Shown: positions 1 through 7,134, numbered from the stretch's first letter. The stretch is 11,450 nt of DNA from Bacteroidota bacterium (GCA_023432805.1 JAEYUG010000039.1:1-11450), one strand, 5' to 3'. The notes: generated by a model from the letters alone, not told the origin. A program made the numbers and translations.

Positions 1-20
1 CCCCCCCCCCCCCCCCCCCC
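1..20. other. Poly-C run at window edge, probable sequence artefact
   Basis: Twenty consecutive C occupy the first bases. Read on the coding (minus) strand this is a poly-G run directly after codon 89 of the asparagine synthetase gene. It would turn the conserved region after the NGEIYNY motif into polyglycine. No family member is expected to have this, so the run is more likely a low-signal poly-G read tail or a gap filler at a contig end than real sequence. This is inference; the run itself is seen directly. Confidence 0.75.
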
Positions 21-287
21 GCGCAGCGCGCGGTAGTTGTAGATCTCCCCGTTGAACGTGATGGTGAAACGACCGTCGACGCTCTGCAGCGGCTGCGTGC
101 CGCGATCGCTCAGATCGATGATCGAGAGGCGCCGGTGTCCGAGCACCGCGCGGCCGTCGGCGGAGGTCCACTCGCCGAAGCCATCGGGACCCCGCACCGC
201 CATGTGGTCGCGGATGCGCCGGAGTTCATCGACATCCGCGACGCCCGCGCCGGCGCCGTACGAGATGATCGCCGCGATGCCGCACAT
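1..287 (-). CDS. asnB: Asparagine synthetase (glutamine-hydrolysing), N-terminal fragment
   Basis: This is the 5' end of a class II glutamine amidotransferase of the AsnB family, which makes asparagine from aspartate, glutamine and ATP in the cytoplasm. The protein begins MCGIAAI, so Cys2 is the N-terminal nucleophile exposed after removal of Met. It continues with RGPDG (about residues 38-42), GHRRLSIIDLS (about 57-67) and FNGEIYNYRALR (about 78-89), all hallmarks of the glutaminase domain. Only 89 credible residues of an expected 550-650 are present, because the frame then enters the poly-C run at the edge. The synthetase domain is absent, so a related amidotransferase (for example an exopolysaccharide-type AsnB) is not excluded. 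The ATG lies one base after the stop of the DUF480 gene (TAG-C-ATG), so it is probably translated by coupling from that gene. Confidence 0.88.
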   Translation of the reverse strand, partial: MCGIAAIISYGAGAGVADVDELRRIRDHMAVRGPDGFGEWTSADGRAVLGHRRLSIIDLSDRGTQPLQSVDGRFTITFNGEIYNYRALRGGGGGG

Positions 288-288
288 G

Positions 289-1050
289 CTACTTCAGCAG
301 CGCCTCGAGGCGCTCCACCCGGTCATGCAGCGACCGCACCTCGTCACGCAGCGCCTCGACCAGCGTGCGCATGCCGTCCATCGTGCCGCGCATCGCCACG
401 ACGCTTCCCCCGGATGCGGGGTCATTGCGCAGGGCCTCGTCGGCTGCGGGATCGTAGGCGAAGAACCGGTGCCGGAAGCGCACCTCCTTCTGTCCGGAGC
501 GACGGGGCGCTTCCTCGACAAAGGGCTTCTCGGGCGTCATCAGCGTGTCGAGCGTGTGCTGCACCGCGTCGAGATCCGGAAAATTGTGCTGCCGCGCCGC
601 ACGCGTGCGCAGCTCGCCGGGAGTCTGCGGACCGCGCAGCAGCAGCAGGCTGACGACCGCGGCCTGGGCGGGACCGAGCAGCAGTCCGTTGTGCCCCGCG
701 CGATGGATGTATCGCACCACGCGTCCCGTGCCGCTCGCGAAGGCCACGAGTCCCTTCTTCTGCAGCGACGCGAGTGCCTCCTCGACCAGATCCTCGTCGA
801 AGTCGACCACCGGCTCGCGGCTGCTTTTCTGATTGCAGGCGGCGGTGAGCGCGTTGAGAGTGAGAGGATAATATTCGGGAGTCGCCTGGCTCTTTTCGAT
901 GAGACAACCAAAGACCCGGGCCTCCTCGAAGGTCAGCTCGACGGCGGGGCGCTGCGCATCATTCTGTGTGGAAGCATCCTGCGCCGCGGCTGTGGGAGCT
1001 TCCCCCGTGCCTGTGCGCTGATCGTCGTCGTGTGCGGGGTCGTCGTTCAT
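289..1050 (-). CDS. DUF480 family protein, YceH-like
   Basis: A 253-residue protein of the DUF480/YceH family, whose members have a tandem winged-helix fold; the biochemical role is not established. Residues 1-37 are an acidic, Ala/Thr/Gln-rich tail. The family core starts near residue 39 (LTFEEARVFGCLIEKSQ), followed by TPEYYPLTLNALTAACNQKS (57-76), the best conserved signature, and a second winged-helix half from about 126. The end (about 226-253) has heptad-like Leu/Val spacing and is probably a short coiled coil. The ATG overlaps the hemB stop as ATGA, which favours this start over upstream in-frame codons inside hemB; no strong Shine-Dalgarno is visible, so coupling to hemB is likely. 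The family call is firm. Any role in heme metabolism would be guesswork from position only. Confidence 0.9.
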   Translation of the reverse strand: MNDDPAHDDDQRTGTGEAPTAAAQDASTQNDAQRPAVELTFEEARVFGCLIEKSQATPEYYPLTLNALTAACNQKSSREPVVDFDEDLVEEALASLQKKGLVAFASGTGRVVRYIHRAGHNGLLLGPAQAAVVSLLLLRGPQTPGELRTRAARQHNFPDLDAVQHTLDTLMTPEKPFVEEAPRRSGQKEVRFRHRFFAYDPAADEALRNDPASGGSVVAMRGTMDGMRTLVEALRDEVRSLHDRVERLEALLK

Positions 1051-2045
1051 TTGAGCAGCCGGGCGGCTTCCTTCGCGAAATACGTGAGAATCATATCCGC
1101 CCCGGCGCGCTTGATGCCCATGAGGGATTCCAGCATCACGCGGTCGTGGTCGATCCATCCGTTCTGCGCGGCGGCCTTGATCATGCTGTACTCGCCGGAG
1201 ACCTGGTAGGCGGCGGTGGGCATGCCGAACTCGTCCTTGACACGGCGGATGATGTCGAGATACGCGCCGGCGGGCTTGACCATGACGATGTCGGCGCCCT
1301 CCTCGATGTCGATGGCGACCTCGCGGATGGCCTCGTTCGCGTTGGCGGGATCCATCTGGTGCGAGCGGCGGTCGCCGAACTTCGGGGTGGAGTCGGCGGC
1401 GTCGCGGAAGGGACCGTAGTAGCCGGAGGCGTACTTAGCGGCGTACGACATGATCGGGAGGTTGGTGAAGCCGTGTTCGTCGAGGGTTTCGCGAATCACG
1501 AGCACGCGGCCGTCCATCATGTCGGAGGGGGCGACCATGTCGGCGCCGGCCTCGGCATGGGAGAGCGCCTCGCGCGCGAGCAGTTCGAGCGTGGCGTCGT
1601 TGACGATTTCCTCGCCGTGCACGATGCCACAGTGGCCGTGCGAGGTGTACTCGCACATGCACACGTCGGTGATGACCACGAGATCCTTCACTGCCTTCTT
1701 GATCGCGCGCACGGCCTGCTGCACGATGCCGGTGGCAAGCCAGGCGTCGGAGCCCTGCTCGTCCTTGTGCTCGGGGATGCCGAAAAGGATGATCGCCGGC
1801 ACGCCGAGCTTGGAGGCCTCGCGCGCTTCCTTGACGGCCTCGTCGACCGAGAGCTGCGCGATGCCGGGCATCGAGCCGATCGGGTTGCGGATGCCCTTGC
1901 CGGGCACGACGAACATCGGGTAGATGAAATCCTTCGGCGTGAGCACGGTCTCGCTGACCATGGAGCGGAGTCCCGCAGTCATGCGCGTGCGCCGCGTGCG
2001 CGTGAAGGATGTGAAGGGGGTAAAGGTCATCTCGCCGATTTCCAT
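1047..2045 (-). CDS. hemB: Delta-aminolevulinic acid dehydratase (porphobilinogen synthase)
   Basis: HemB condenses two 5-aminolevulinate molecules to porphobilinogen in the cytoplasm, the first common tetrapyrrole step. The 332-residue product has normal family length. The metal site is of the zinc type: Cys129, Cys131 and Cys139 in DVCMCEYTSHGHCG. The two Schiff-base lysines are Lys204 (SYAAKYAS) and Lys257 (MVKPAG). Other hallmarks are FVVPGKG, GRVLVIRETLDEHGF, and YQVSGEYSMIKAA near 280-292. The ATG at 2045 has a strong GAGGAG seven bases upstream. The open frame continues upstream through repeat DNA, but that extension encodes only repeat-derived residues and is rejected. hemB heads its own block, sharing ATGA with the DUF480 gene downstream and separated from hemG by a hairpin array and a likely promoter. 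Confidence 0.97.
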   Translation of the reverse strand: MEIGEMTFTPFTSFTRTRRTRMTAGLRSMVSETVLTPKDFIYPMFVVPGKGIRNPIGSMPGIAQLSVDEAVKEAREASKLGVPAIILFGIPEHKDEQGSDAWLATGIVQQAVRAIKKAVKDLVVITDVCMCEYTSHGHCGIVHGEEIVNDATLELLAREALSHAEAGADMVAPSDMMDGRVLVIRETLDEHGFTNLPIMSYAAKYASGYYGPFRDAADSTPKFGDRRSHQMDPANANEAIREVAIDIEEGADIVMVKPAGAYLDIIRRVKDEFGMPTAAYQVSGEYSMIKAAAQNGWIDHDRVMLESLMGIKRAGADMILTYFAKEAARLLK

Positions 2046-2052
2046 GATTGTG

Positions 2053-2058
2053 CTCCTC
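2053..2058 (-). promoter_or_regulatory. Shine-Dalgarno site of hemB
   Basis: GAGGAG on the minus strand with a 7-nt spacer to the hemB ATG. It is the strongest ribosome binding site in the window and fixes the hemB start. By contrast, hemE, hemC and the DUF480 gene have no clear site. Confidence 0.75.
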
Positions 2059-2063
2059 GCATG

Positions 2064-2091
2064 AGTGTAGACTCGAAAACTATCAAACCAA
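2064..2091 (-). promoter_or_regulatory. Candidate promoter of hemB
   Basis: The 55 bp between the hemB ATG and the repeat array is AT-rich compared with its surroundings. A sigma70-like pair is visible: TTGGTT at 2091-2086 and TACACT at 2069-2064 with a 16-bp spacer. That would give a leader of only about 11-14 nt. An alternative reading is a Bacteroidota-type -7 box, TAGTTTTC at 2082-2075, one base off TAnnTTTG, giving a leader of about 20 nt. Both are pattern matches by eye, and no transcription data support either. Confidence 0.35.
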
Positions 2092-2100
2092 CGTGTAAAT

Positions 2101-2221
2101 GGAAAGGAGGACGAAAGGTCGGTGGACGTCCTCGTCCACCAGAAAGGTCGGTGGACGTCCTCGTCCACCCAGCACCCGATGAACATCCGTCAAGAGTGGA
2201 CGTGGACGTCCACCCTCCTTT
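2101..2221 (-). repeat. Hairpin repeat array 1 (hemG-hemB intergenic)
   Basis: A compound array oriented with the genes. On the minus strand it reads: one A unit (2221-2194, starting AAAGGAGGG and carrying the core GTGGACGTCCACGTCCAC at 2213-2196), a 26-nt centre (2193-2168), then two inverted B units. On the plus strand the B units start at 2113 and 2142 (29-bp period, beginning GAAAGGTCG) with cores at 2122-2139 and 2151-2168. An orphan unit head, GAAAGGAGG, remains at 2102-2110. Every core has the stem GTGGACG/CGTCCAC; B stems extend to 8 perfect pairs (GGTGGACG/CGTCCACC). The array begins on the base after the hemG stop codon and ends about 55 bp before hemB. No U-tract follows the hairpins, so they are not classic intrinsic terminators. 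Confidence 0.93.
2168..2193 (-). repeat. Central element of array 1
   Basis: A 26-nt non-tandem segment at the turning point between A and B units. On the minus strand it starts TTGACGGATGTTCATC and ends GGGTGCTGGG. It matches the array 2 centre at 23 of 26 positions, differing at three internal bases, although the flanking arrays lie in opposite orientation. This marks the two arrays as copies of one compound element. Confidence 0.85.
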
Positions 2222-3595
2222 CTACCGTACGAACTCGTCGACCATCCCGACCGTGCGGTCGGCGCTCTTGACGCAGTCGCCCACCGAAATCCCGCCGCGG
2301 TAGTTCGCGCAGAAAAAGAGTCCGGGGTACTTTTTCTCGACTCCCTCGATCGCGGCGATGCGCGCGAGGTGTCCGCGGGTGTATTGGGGAATCGCCCGCT
2401 CCCAGGTCGTCACATGCACGGCTTCCGCAGCGGCGCGCGCGCCGAGCAGCTCGGCGATCTCGCCCTGCACCAGCTCGCCGATCGCCACGTCGTCCTGCCG
2501 CGCGAGCTCGGGCTGACGCATCCCCCCCACGAACGAGGTCAGCAGTACACGTCCTTCGCCCACGCGATCCGAAAAGATCGTGCTGGTGAAGATCGTGCCG
2601 AGAATGCGGCGTTTCTCCACGGCGGGAATCAGGAAGCCGAATCCGTCGAGAGGATGTCCGATGTCCTCGCGCCGGTACACGGTCGCGACCACCGACACGG
2701 GGGGATAGATCATCTCGCCGAATACGGGCACGAGTTCGGGTGCAAAGTCGCGCACAAGATGGGAAGCCCCCGCCGCGTGTGCCGCAATCACCACCGCGCG
2801 CGCGGTGTACGCCTGCCGTTCGCCGCCGCGCAGCACGTCGACCTGCCAGAGACCGTCGTCGCCGCGCGCGATGCGCACGACTTCCGCACCGGTGTGCGCC
2901 GTGCGCAACCGCGCACCGAGCGCGTCGGTGAGAGTCTGCATGCCGTCGCGGAACGAGAACATCCGCGCCGTGGTCTTCGGCGCCTCGCCGCTGCGCTTGC
3001 GCGCGCGTGCACCCTTGATCTGTCCCTTGATAAGGGACCCCCAGGTCTGCTCGATCTCATGCAGCTTCGGAAACGCCGCGCGCACGTCGAGCAGAGCGGG
3101 ATCTCCGGCGTAGACGCCGGCGACAAAGGGATTGATGGCGTAGTCGAGGAACTCGCGTCCCAGCCGCCGCTCGACGAACTCGGCCACGCTCTCGGTGGCA
3201 CCGGGGGGAGCTGGGGCAATGAAGGGCTCGCGAAACAGCCGCAGCTTCGCGCTCCATGAGAAGAGCTTCGTCGCGAGAAAGGCAGGCGGACTCATCGGCA
3301 GCGGCATCAGCGCGCCGCCGCGAAGGATGAAGCGTTTCTTCGAGGAGTCGTTCGCGTACATCTTCTTGTCGGCGACGCCGGCTTCCTCGATCAGCTGGGT
3401 CAGCAGCGGCGTGGTTTCGAGGGTGCTGTTGGGACCCGCCTCCACCAGCACGCCGTCTGTGCGCCAGGAGCGGATCGCGCCCCCGAGGCGATCCGCCTTC
3501 TCGAGCAGGAGTACCGAGTACCCGCGTGCCTCGAGCCAGTGCGCTGTGGCGAGTCCGCTGATGCCGGACCCGATCACGATCACGTCATGCTGCAT
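2222..3595 (-). CDS. hemG: Protoporphyrinogen oxidase, HemY-type flavoprotein
   Basis: A 457-residue FAD oxidase that takes protoporphyrinogen IX to protoporphyrin IX, normally with oxygen as acceptor. The N-terminus is a Rossmann dinucleotide-binding fold: VIVIGSGISGLA (5-16) and LLLEKADRLGGAIRS (29-43), with Glu32 placed to hold the FAD ribose. The C-terminus has the second FAD-contact motif, ANYRGGISVGDCVKSA. Length and ends match the HemY/PPOX family, not the short flavodoxin-like HemG of E. coli. Homologues in Gram-positive bacteria act on coproporphyrinogen, but the adjacent HemN predicts protoporphyrinogen as substrate here. The ATG overlaps the 3' end of hemH by 11 nt, with GGAGG about 10 nt upstream inside hemH. 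In-frame codons further upstream lie in hemH and are rejected. The TAG stop abuts repeat array 1. Confidence 0.94.
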   Translation of the reverse strand: MQHDVIVIGSGISGLATAHWLEARGYSVLLLEKADRLGGAIRSWRTDGVLVEAGPNSTLETTPLLTQLIEEAGVADKKMYANDSSKKRFILRGGALMPLPMSPPAFLATKLFSWSAKLRLFREPFIAPAPPGATESVAEFVERRLGREFLDYAINPFVAGVYAGDPALLDVRAAFPKLHEIEQTWGSLIKGQIKGARARKRSGEAPKTTARMFSFRDGMQTLTDALGARLRTAHTGAEVVRIARGDDGLWQVDVLRGGERQAYTARAVVIAAHAAGASHLVRDFAPELVPVFGEMIYPPVSVVATVYRREDIGHPLDGFGFLIPAVEKRRILGTIFTSTIFSDRVGEGRVLLTSFVGGMRQPELARQDDVAIGELVQGEIAELLGARAAAEAVHVTTWERAIPQYTRGHLARIAAIEGVEKKYPGLFFCANYRGGISVGDCVKSADRTVGMVDEFVR

Positions 3596-4598
3596 GGAGC
3601 TTGAGCCTCCGTTCGATCTGCTCGGCCATGGCCTCGATGTAGAGCGGCATGTCGTTGAGCGCGGGCATGACGTGGAAGTGCTCGATGCCCGCGTGCTGCG
3701 CACGTTCGCGCAACTCGATGTTGAGTTCGTGCAGAGTCTCGATGTGCTCGCTCACGAACGCGACGGGAATCACCAGCAGGTCGCGCACGCCCGCGGCGGC
3801 GAGCTCGCGTGTCTTGTCGACGGTGTCGGGGGTGAGCCATTTCGCGGGACCCACCTTGCTCTGGAAACTCAGATGATGTTCGCGGTCGTGTCCCCGCCGC
3901 TGCATCACCGCCTCGACGGTCGCGCGGATCTGATGCGAGTAGGGATCGCCCTGCTTGACCAGCGACACCGGCGTGCCGTGCGCGCTGAAGAGCAGCGTCA
4001 CCCGATCGCGCCGCTCCGCCGGAAACAGTTCGAGCGCCTCGTCGATGCGCCGCGAGAGCGCCTCGACAAAGGATGCGTGTGTCGGATATTCCTTCACGCT
4101 CGTGACGCGGAATCGCCTGTTGCCCTTCGCCCGATGCAGGTCACGCCAGGTCTTGAAGCACGAGCCCGTGGTCGTCTTCGAGTAGTGCGGGTAGAGCGGC
4201 ATGAGAAACACGCGGTCGCATCCGGCGAGGTCGAGCTCGTCGAAAGCCTCCGCAATGAAGGGATGCCAGTAGCTGAACCCGATGCGCACCATCACGTCGG
4301 CGCGTCCGGCCAGCCGTTCGGCCAGCCGCCGCTCGAGCGCCTCGCCCTGCTTCCGCGAGAGTTCTGCGATGGGCGACCGGCCTCCGATCTGCGCGTAATT
4401 GCCCTTGACGACTTCCGCCCTGCGCTTGGCGATGAACCACGCAAGGGGACGCCGCGCGAACTCCATCGGTCCGAACGAGATGATTTCCCTGTCGAGAAAA
4501 AGATTTTGAAGGAAGGGACGGACGGCATCGAGCGAGGTGGGTCCGCCCATGTTGAGCAGCACGACCCCGAGTTTCTTCATCTGCGGTGCGGAAGCCAT
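3585..4598 (-). CDS. hemH: Ferrochelatase
   Basis: HemH inserts ferrous iron into protoporphyrin IX, the last step to protoheme. The 337-residue protein shows the family order: GVVLLNMGGPTSLDAV (11-26), YAQIGGRSPIAELS (68-81), MPLYPHYSKTTTGS (133-146), FSAHGTP (204-210) with the metal-site His207, SFQSKVGPAKWLTPDT (244-259), and VSEHIETLHEL (282-292) with the conserved acidic residue Glu287. No C-terminal cysteine cluster is present, so it is not the [2Fe-2S] type. The ATG at 4598 is seven bases after the hemN stop, and TGAGG overlapping that stop can serve as ribosome site. A second Met at codon 7 is a less likely start. The longer open frame upstream lies inside hemN and is rejected. The end overlaps hemG. 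Confidence 0.97.
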   Translation of the reverse strand: MASAPQMKKLGVVLLNMGGPTSLDAVRPFLQNLFLDREIISFGPMEFARRPLAWFIAKRRAEVVKGNYAQIGGRSPIAELSRKQGEALERRLAERLAGRADVMVRIGFSYWHPFIAEAFDELDLAGCDRVFLMPLYPHYSKTTTGSCFKTWRDLHRAKGNRRFRVTSVKEYPTHASFVEALSRRIDEALELFPAERRDRVTLLFSAHGTPVSLVKQGDPYSHQIRATVEAVMQRRGHDREHHLSFQSKVGPAKWLTPDTVDKTRELAAAGVRDLLVIPVAFVSEHIETLHELNIELRERAQHAGIEHFHVMPALNDMPLYIEAMAEQIERRLKLHAA

Positions 4599-4605
4599 GC
4601 GCGCC

Positions 4606-5997
4606 TCAGACGGTGCGTGAGAAGATGGGCTTCTCCATCTGCTTCGGCAGATAGGCGTCGAAGGCCATCGCCACGTTGCGGATGAGCAGCATGCCGAGTC
4701 CCTTCGCGTCGATCGCATCCGGGGTGATGCGCACGAGTCCGTCGCCCACGAGTTCGTCGAGTCTGGGGTAGGCATCGGCGAAGTACGCGTCGAAGTCGAT
4801 GCCGTACTTCGTTTCGAAGGCGCGCTTGTCGAGTTCGAAGTCGCACATGAGCGTCATGATCACGTCGCGGCGCAGCATGTCGTCGTCGGAGAGCAGGCAG
4901 CCGACATGCGTGGCGAGCTCGCCCGCGTCGATGCGCTGGTAGTACTCGCCGAGGGTCTTCACGTTCTGCGCGTACATGCGGTCGAACTGGCCGATGCTCG
5001 TGATGCCGAAGCCGTAGAGATCCGCACCCGCGTGGGTGGTGTACCCCTGGAAGTTACGGTACAGGGTCTTCGTGCGCTGGGCGACGGCAAGTTCGTTGTC
5101 GGGCTTGGCGAAATGGTCCATGCCCACGTAGAGATAGCCGGCTTCGTTGAGTTTCTCGATCGTGCGGATCGTGATGCGCAGCTTCTCTTCGGGAGTGGGA
5201 AGGTCTTCGGCGTGGATGAGGGACATGTGCTTCTTCATCCACGGCACGTGCGCGTAGTTGAAGACGGCGATGCGGTCGGGATCGATCGCGATGATGCTGT
5301 CGAGGGTCTGTTCGAAGGTCTCGAGGGTCTGGAAGGGCAGTCCGTAGATCAGGTCGAGGTTCACGCTGGTGAAGCCGAGTTCGTGCGCCCAGTCGAGCAC
5401 GCGCACGGTGATCTCCTCGCTCTGGAAGCGGTTGACCGCTTCCTGGACTTTGGGATTGAAGTCCTGCACGCCCATCGAGATGCGGGTGAAGCCGCCCTCC
5501 TTGAGTGCGACGAGGTGGTCGCGCGTCATGTCGCGGGGATCGATCTCCACGCCCGCCTCGATGTTCTCGGCGAAGGGGAAGAGTCGGCGCGTGGTGTCGG
5601 CGAGGTCGCGGATTTCGTCGGGATGCAGGTAGGTCGGCGTGCCGCCGCCCCAGGCGATCTGGGTGACGGGACGGTCCTCACGGATCAGGGGACGCACGAG
5701 TTCGAGTTCGCGCTTCACGTAGTCGACGTACGTGGCGATCTTCTCGCGGTCGCGCGTCACCATCATGTTGCACCCGCAGAAATAGCAGAGGGTGTCGCAG
5801 AAGGGGATGTGGAAGTACAGCGAGAGCGGTGGCGCGGCGGGATTCGCGTTCGTGCGCTCGATCTCAGCCCGGTAGTCGGCCGAGGTGAAGTCCGGTGCGA
5901 ACACGGGCGCGGTGGGATAGCTCGTGTAGCGCGGACCCGGCCGCGAGTACCTCTTGAGCAGTGCGGCGTCGATCGTGTCGAATTGATGAATGGCCAT
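4606..5997 (-). CDS. hemN: Oxygen-independent coproporphyrinogen III oxidase
   Basis: A radical SAM enzyme that decarboxylates two propionates of coproporphyrinogen III to give protoporphyrinogen IX without oxygen. The 463-residue length matches true HemN. YFHIPFCDTLCYFCGCN (61-77) holds the CX3CX2C cluster ligands Cys67, Cys71 and Cys74, plus Cys76, the extra cysteine typical of HemN. GGGTPTYL (117-124) is the SAM-binding glycine motif. The N-terminal RYSRPGPRYTSYPTAP is also diagnostic of HemN, as opposed to HemW, and the C-terminus ends FSRTV as in the family. The gene starts 15 nt after hemE, with only a weak purine-rich site, and is followed by hemH seven bases on. It is the only coproporphyrinogen oxidase seen in this window. 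Confidence 0.97.
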   Translation of the reverse strand: MAIHQFDTIDAALLKRYSRPGPRYTSYPTAPVFAPDFTSADYRAEIERTNANPAAPPLSLYFHIPFCDTLCYFCGCNMMVTRDREKIATYVDYVKRELELVRPLIREDRPVTQIAWGGGTPTYLHPDEIRDLADTTRRLFPFAENIEAGVEIDPRDMTRDHLVALKEGGFTRISMGVQDFNPKVQEAVNRFQSEEITVRVLDWAHELGFTSVNLDLIYGLPFQTLETFEQTLDSIIAIDPDRIAVFNYAHVPWMKKHMSLIHAEDLPTPEEKLRITIRTIEKLNEAGYLYVGMDHFAKPDNELAVAQRTKTLYRNFQGYTTHAGADLYGFGITSIGQFDRMYAQNVKTLGEYYQRIDAGELATHVGCLLSDDDMLRRDVIMTLMCDFELDKRAFETKYGIDFDAYFADAYPRLDELVGDGLVRITPDAIDAKGLGMLLIRNVAMAFDAYLPKQMEKPIFSRTV

Positions 5998-6012
5998 GGG
6001 AGTCGTGTCTTT

Positions 6013-7134
6013 CTACGCTTCGGTGTCGGATGCGGTGCCGGCTGCGGCATCTGCGTCGGCTTCTGCCTCTGCTTCTGCGCGCCACTGCGCACGCAGGGCG
6101 AGGCTCTCCTCCTTGACCGCACGCACCATTTCGCGGGCGTGGTCGGGCGGCACGTCGGGCAGGATGCCGTGGCCGAGGTTGAAGATGTGGCCGGGATTGT
6201 CGCCGAACCAATCGAGCAGCGAGCGCACTGCGCTGCGGATCGAGGCGGGCGACGAGTAGAGGGTGATGGGATCGAGGTTGCCCTGCAGTGCGACATGGCG
6301 TCCGATTGCGGCATGCACCTCGCCGATGTCGACGGTCCAGTCCAGTCCGACCACATCGCAGCCGGTGCCTGCGATTTCGGGCAGCGCGGTGTTGGCGCCC
6401 TTGGCGAACACGATCACGGGCACGCTGGTGTGCGTCTTGACGTGTTCGACCATGCGCATGATGTAGGGCAGCGAGAATTCGAGGAAGGCATCCTTCGTCA
6501 TGATGCCGGCCCAGGTGTCGAAGATCTGCACGATGTCGGCGCCCGCGCGAGTCTGTTCGACGAGGTAGTCGCAGCACACCGTGGTGAGCTTGTCGAGCAG
6601 CGCGTGCAGCGTGTCGGGATCGTCGAGCATCATGCGCTTCGTGGTGACGAAGTCCTTCGAGCCCCGACCCTCGACGGCATACGACGCCAGGGTCCACGGT
6701 GCGCCCGAAAAGCCGATGAGCGGCACACGTCCGGCGAGTTCGCGCTTCGTGAGAGCGAGCGCATCGTAGACGTAGCGGAGGCGGTCGACCGCGCCGGTCG
6801 TCTCGAGCGCGTCGACCGCGGTGCGGGTCTGAACGGGCGAGGGGAAGCGCGGACCGCCCTTCCCTTCCTCGACCAGCAGTTCCATGCCCATGGCTTCCTG
6901 CACGACGAGGATGTCGCTGAAGATGATCGCGGCATCGACGCCGACGAGATCGACCGGTTGGATGGTGACCTCGGCGGCGAGTTCGGGCGTTTTGCACAGG
7001 GTCAGGAAGTCGGCCTTCGCGCGCACCGCCCGGTATTCGGGCAGGTAGCGTCCGGCCTGGCGCATCATCCAGACAGGTGTACGTTCAGTGGGTTGCCGCC
7101 GTGCGGCGCGGAGTATCAGATCGTTTTCGTACAT
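6013..7134 (-). CDS. hemE: Uroporphyrinogen decarboxylase
   Basis: HemE removes four acetate carboxyls from uroporphyrinogen III to form coproporphyrinogen III. The 373-residue protein begins with PVWMMRQAGRYLPEYR (20-35), the substrate-binding signature with Arg25 and Arg29. It continues with VDAAIIFSDILVV (around 70), GFSGAPWTLASY, DTWAGIM, and the C-terminal NLGHGILPD loop. After the last family motif the protein carries about 20 extra residues, an Ala/Glu/Asp-rich low-complexity tail. The ATG at 7134 is chosen because the MYENDLIL start is family-like and upstream codons are repeat-derived. There is no Shine-Dalgarno: the array's minus-strand CCTCCTTTC stops eight bases before the ATG, and another out-of-frame ATG lies five bases upstream. 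hemE starts the hemE-N-H-G block. Confidence 0.96.
   Translation of the reverse strand: MYENDLILRAARRQPTERTPVWMMRQAGRYLPEYRAVRAKADFLTLCKTPELAAEVTIQPVDLVGVDAAIIFSDILVVQEAMGMELLVEEGKGGPRFPSPVQTRTAVDALETTGAVDRLRYVYDALALTKRELAGRVPLIGFSGAPWTLASYAVEGRGSKDFVTTKRMMLDDPDTLHALLDKLTTVCCDYLVEQTRAGADIVQIFDTWAGIMTKDAFLEFSLPYIMRMVEHVKTHTSVPVIVFAKGANTALPEIAGTGCDVVGLDWTVDIGEVHAAIGRHVALQGNLDPITLYSSPASIRSAVRSLLDWFGDNPGHIFNLGHGILPDVPPDHAREMVRAVKEESLALRAQWRAEAEAEADADAAAGTASDTEA

Noticed and set aside
2046..2186. N-terminal extension of HemB into array 1
   Set aside because: The extension encodes repeat-derived residues, the ATG at 2045 has a strong ribosome site, and the family length fits without it.
2101..2221. 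Intrinsic (rho-independent) terminators formed by the array hairpins
   Set aside because: The hairpins are stable, but none is followed by a T-tract on either strand. A rho-dependent or pausing role remains possible but is not visible.
966..2303. Long plus-strand open frame over hemB
   Set aside because: It is an antisense shadow of hemB, typical of GC-rich DNA. Its product is low-complexity and Arg/His/Gly-rich with no recognisable motif.
4599..4775. Extended HemH start inside hemN
   Set aside because: The upstream residues are an out-of-frame reading of hemN. The ATG at 4598 gives normal ferrochelatase length and a ribosome site.
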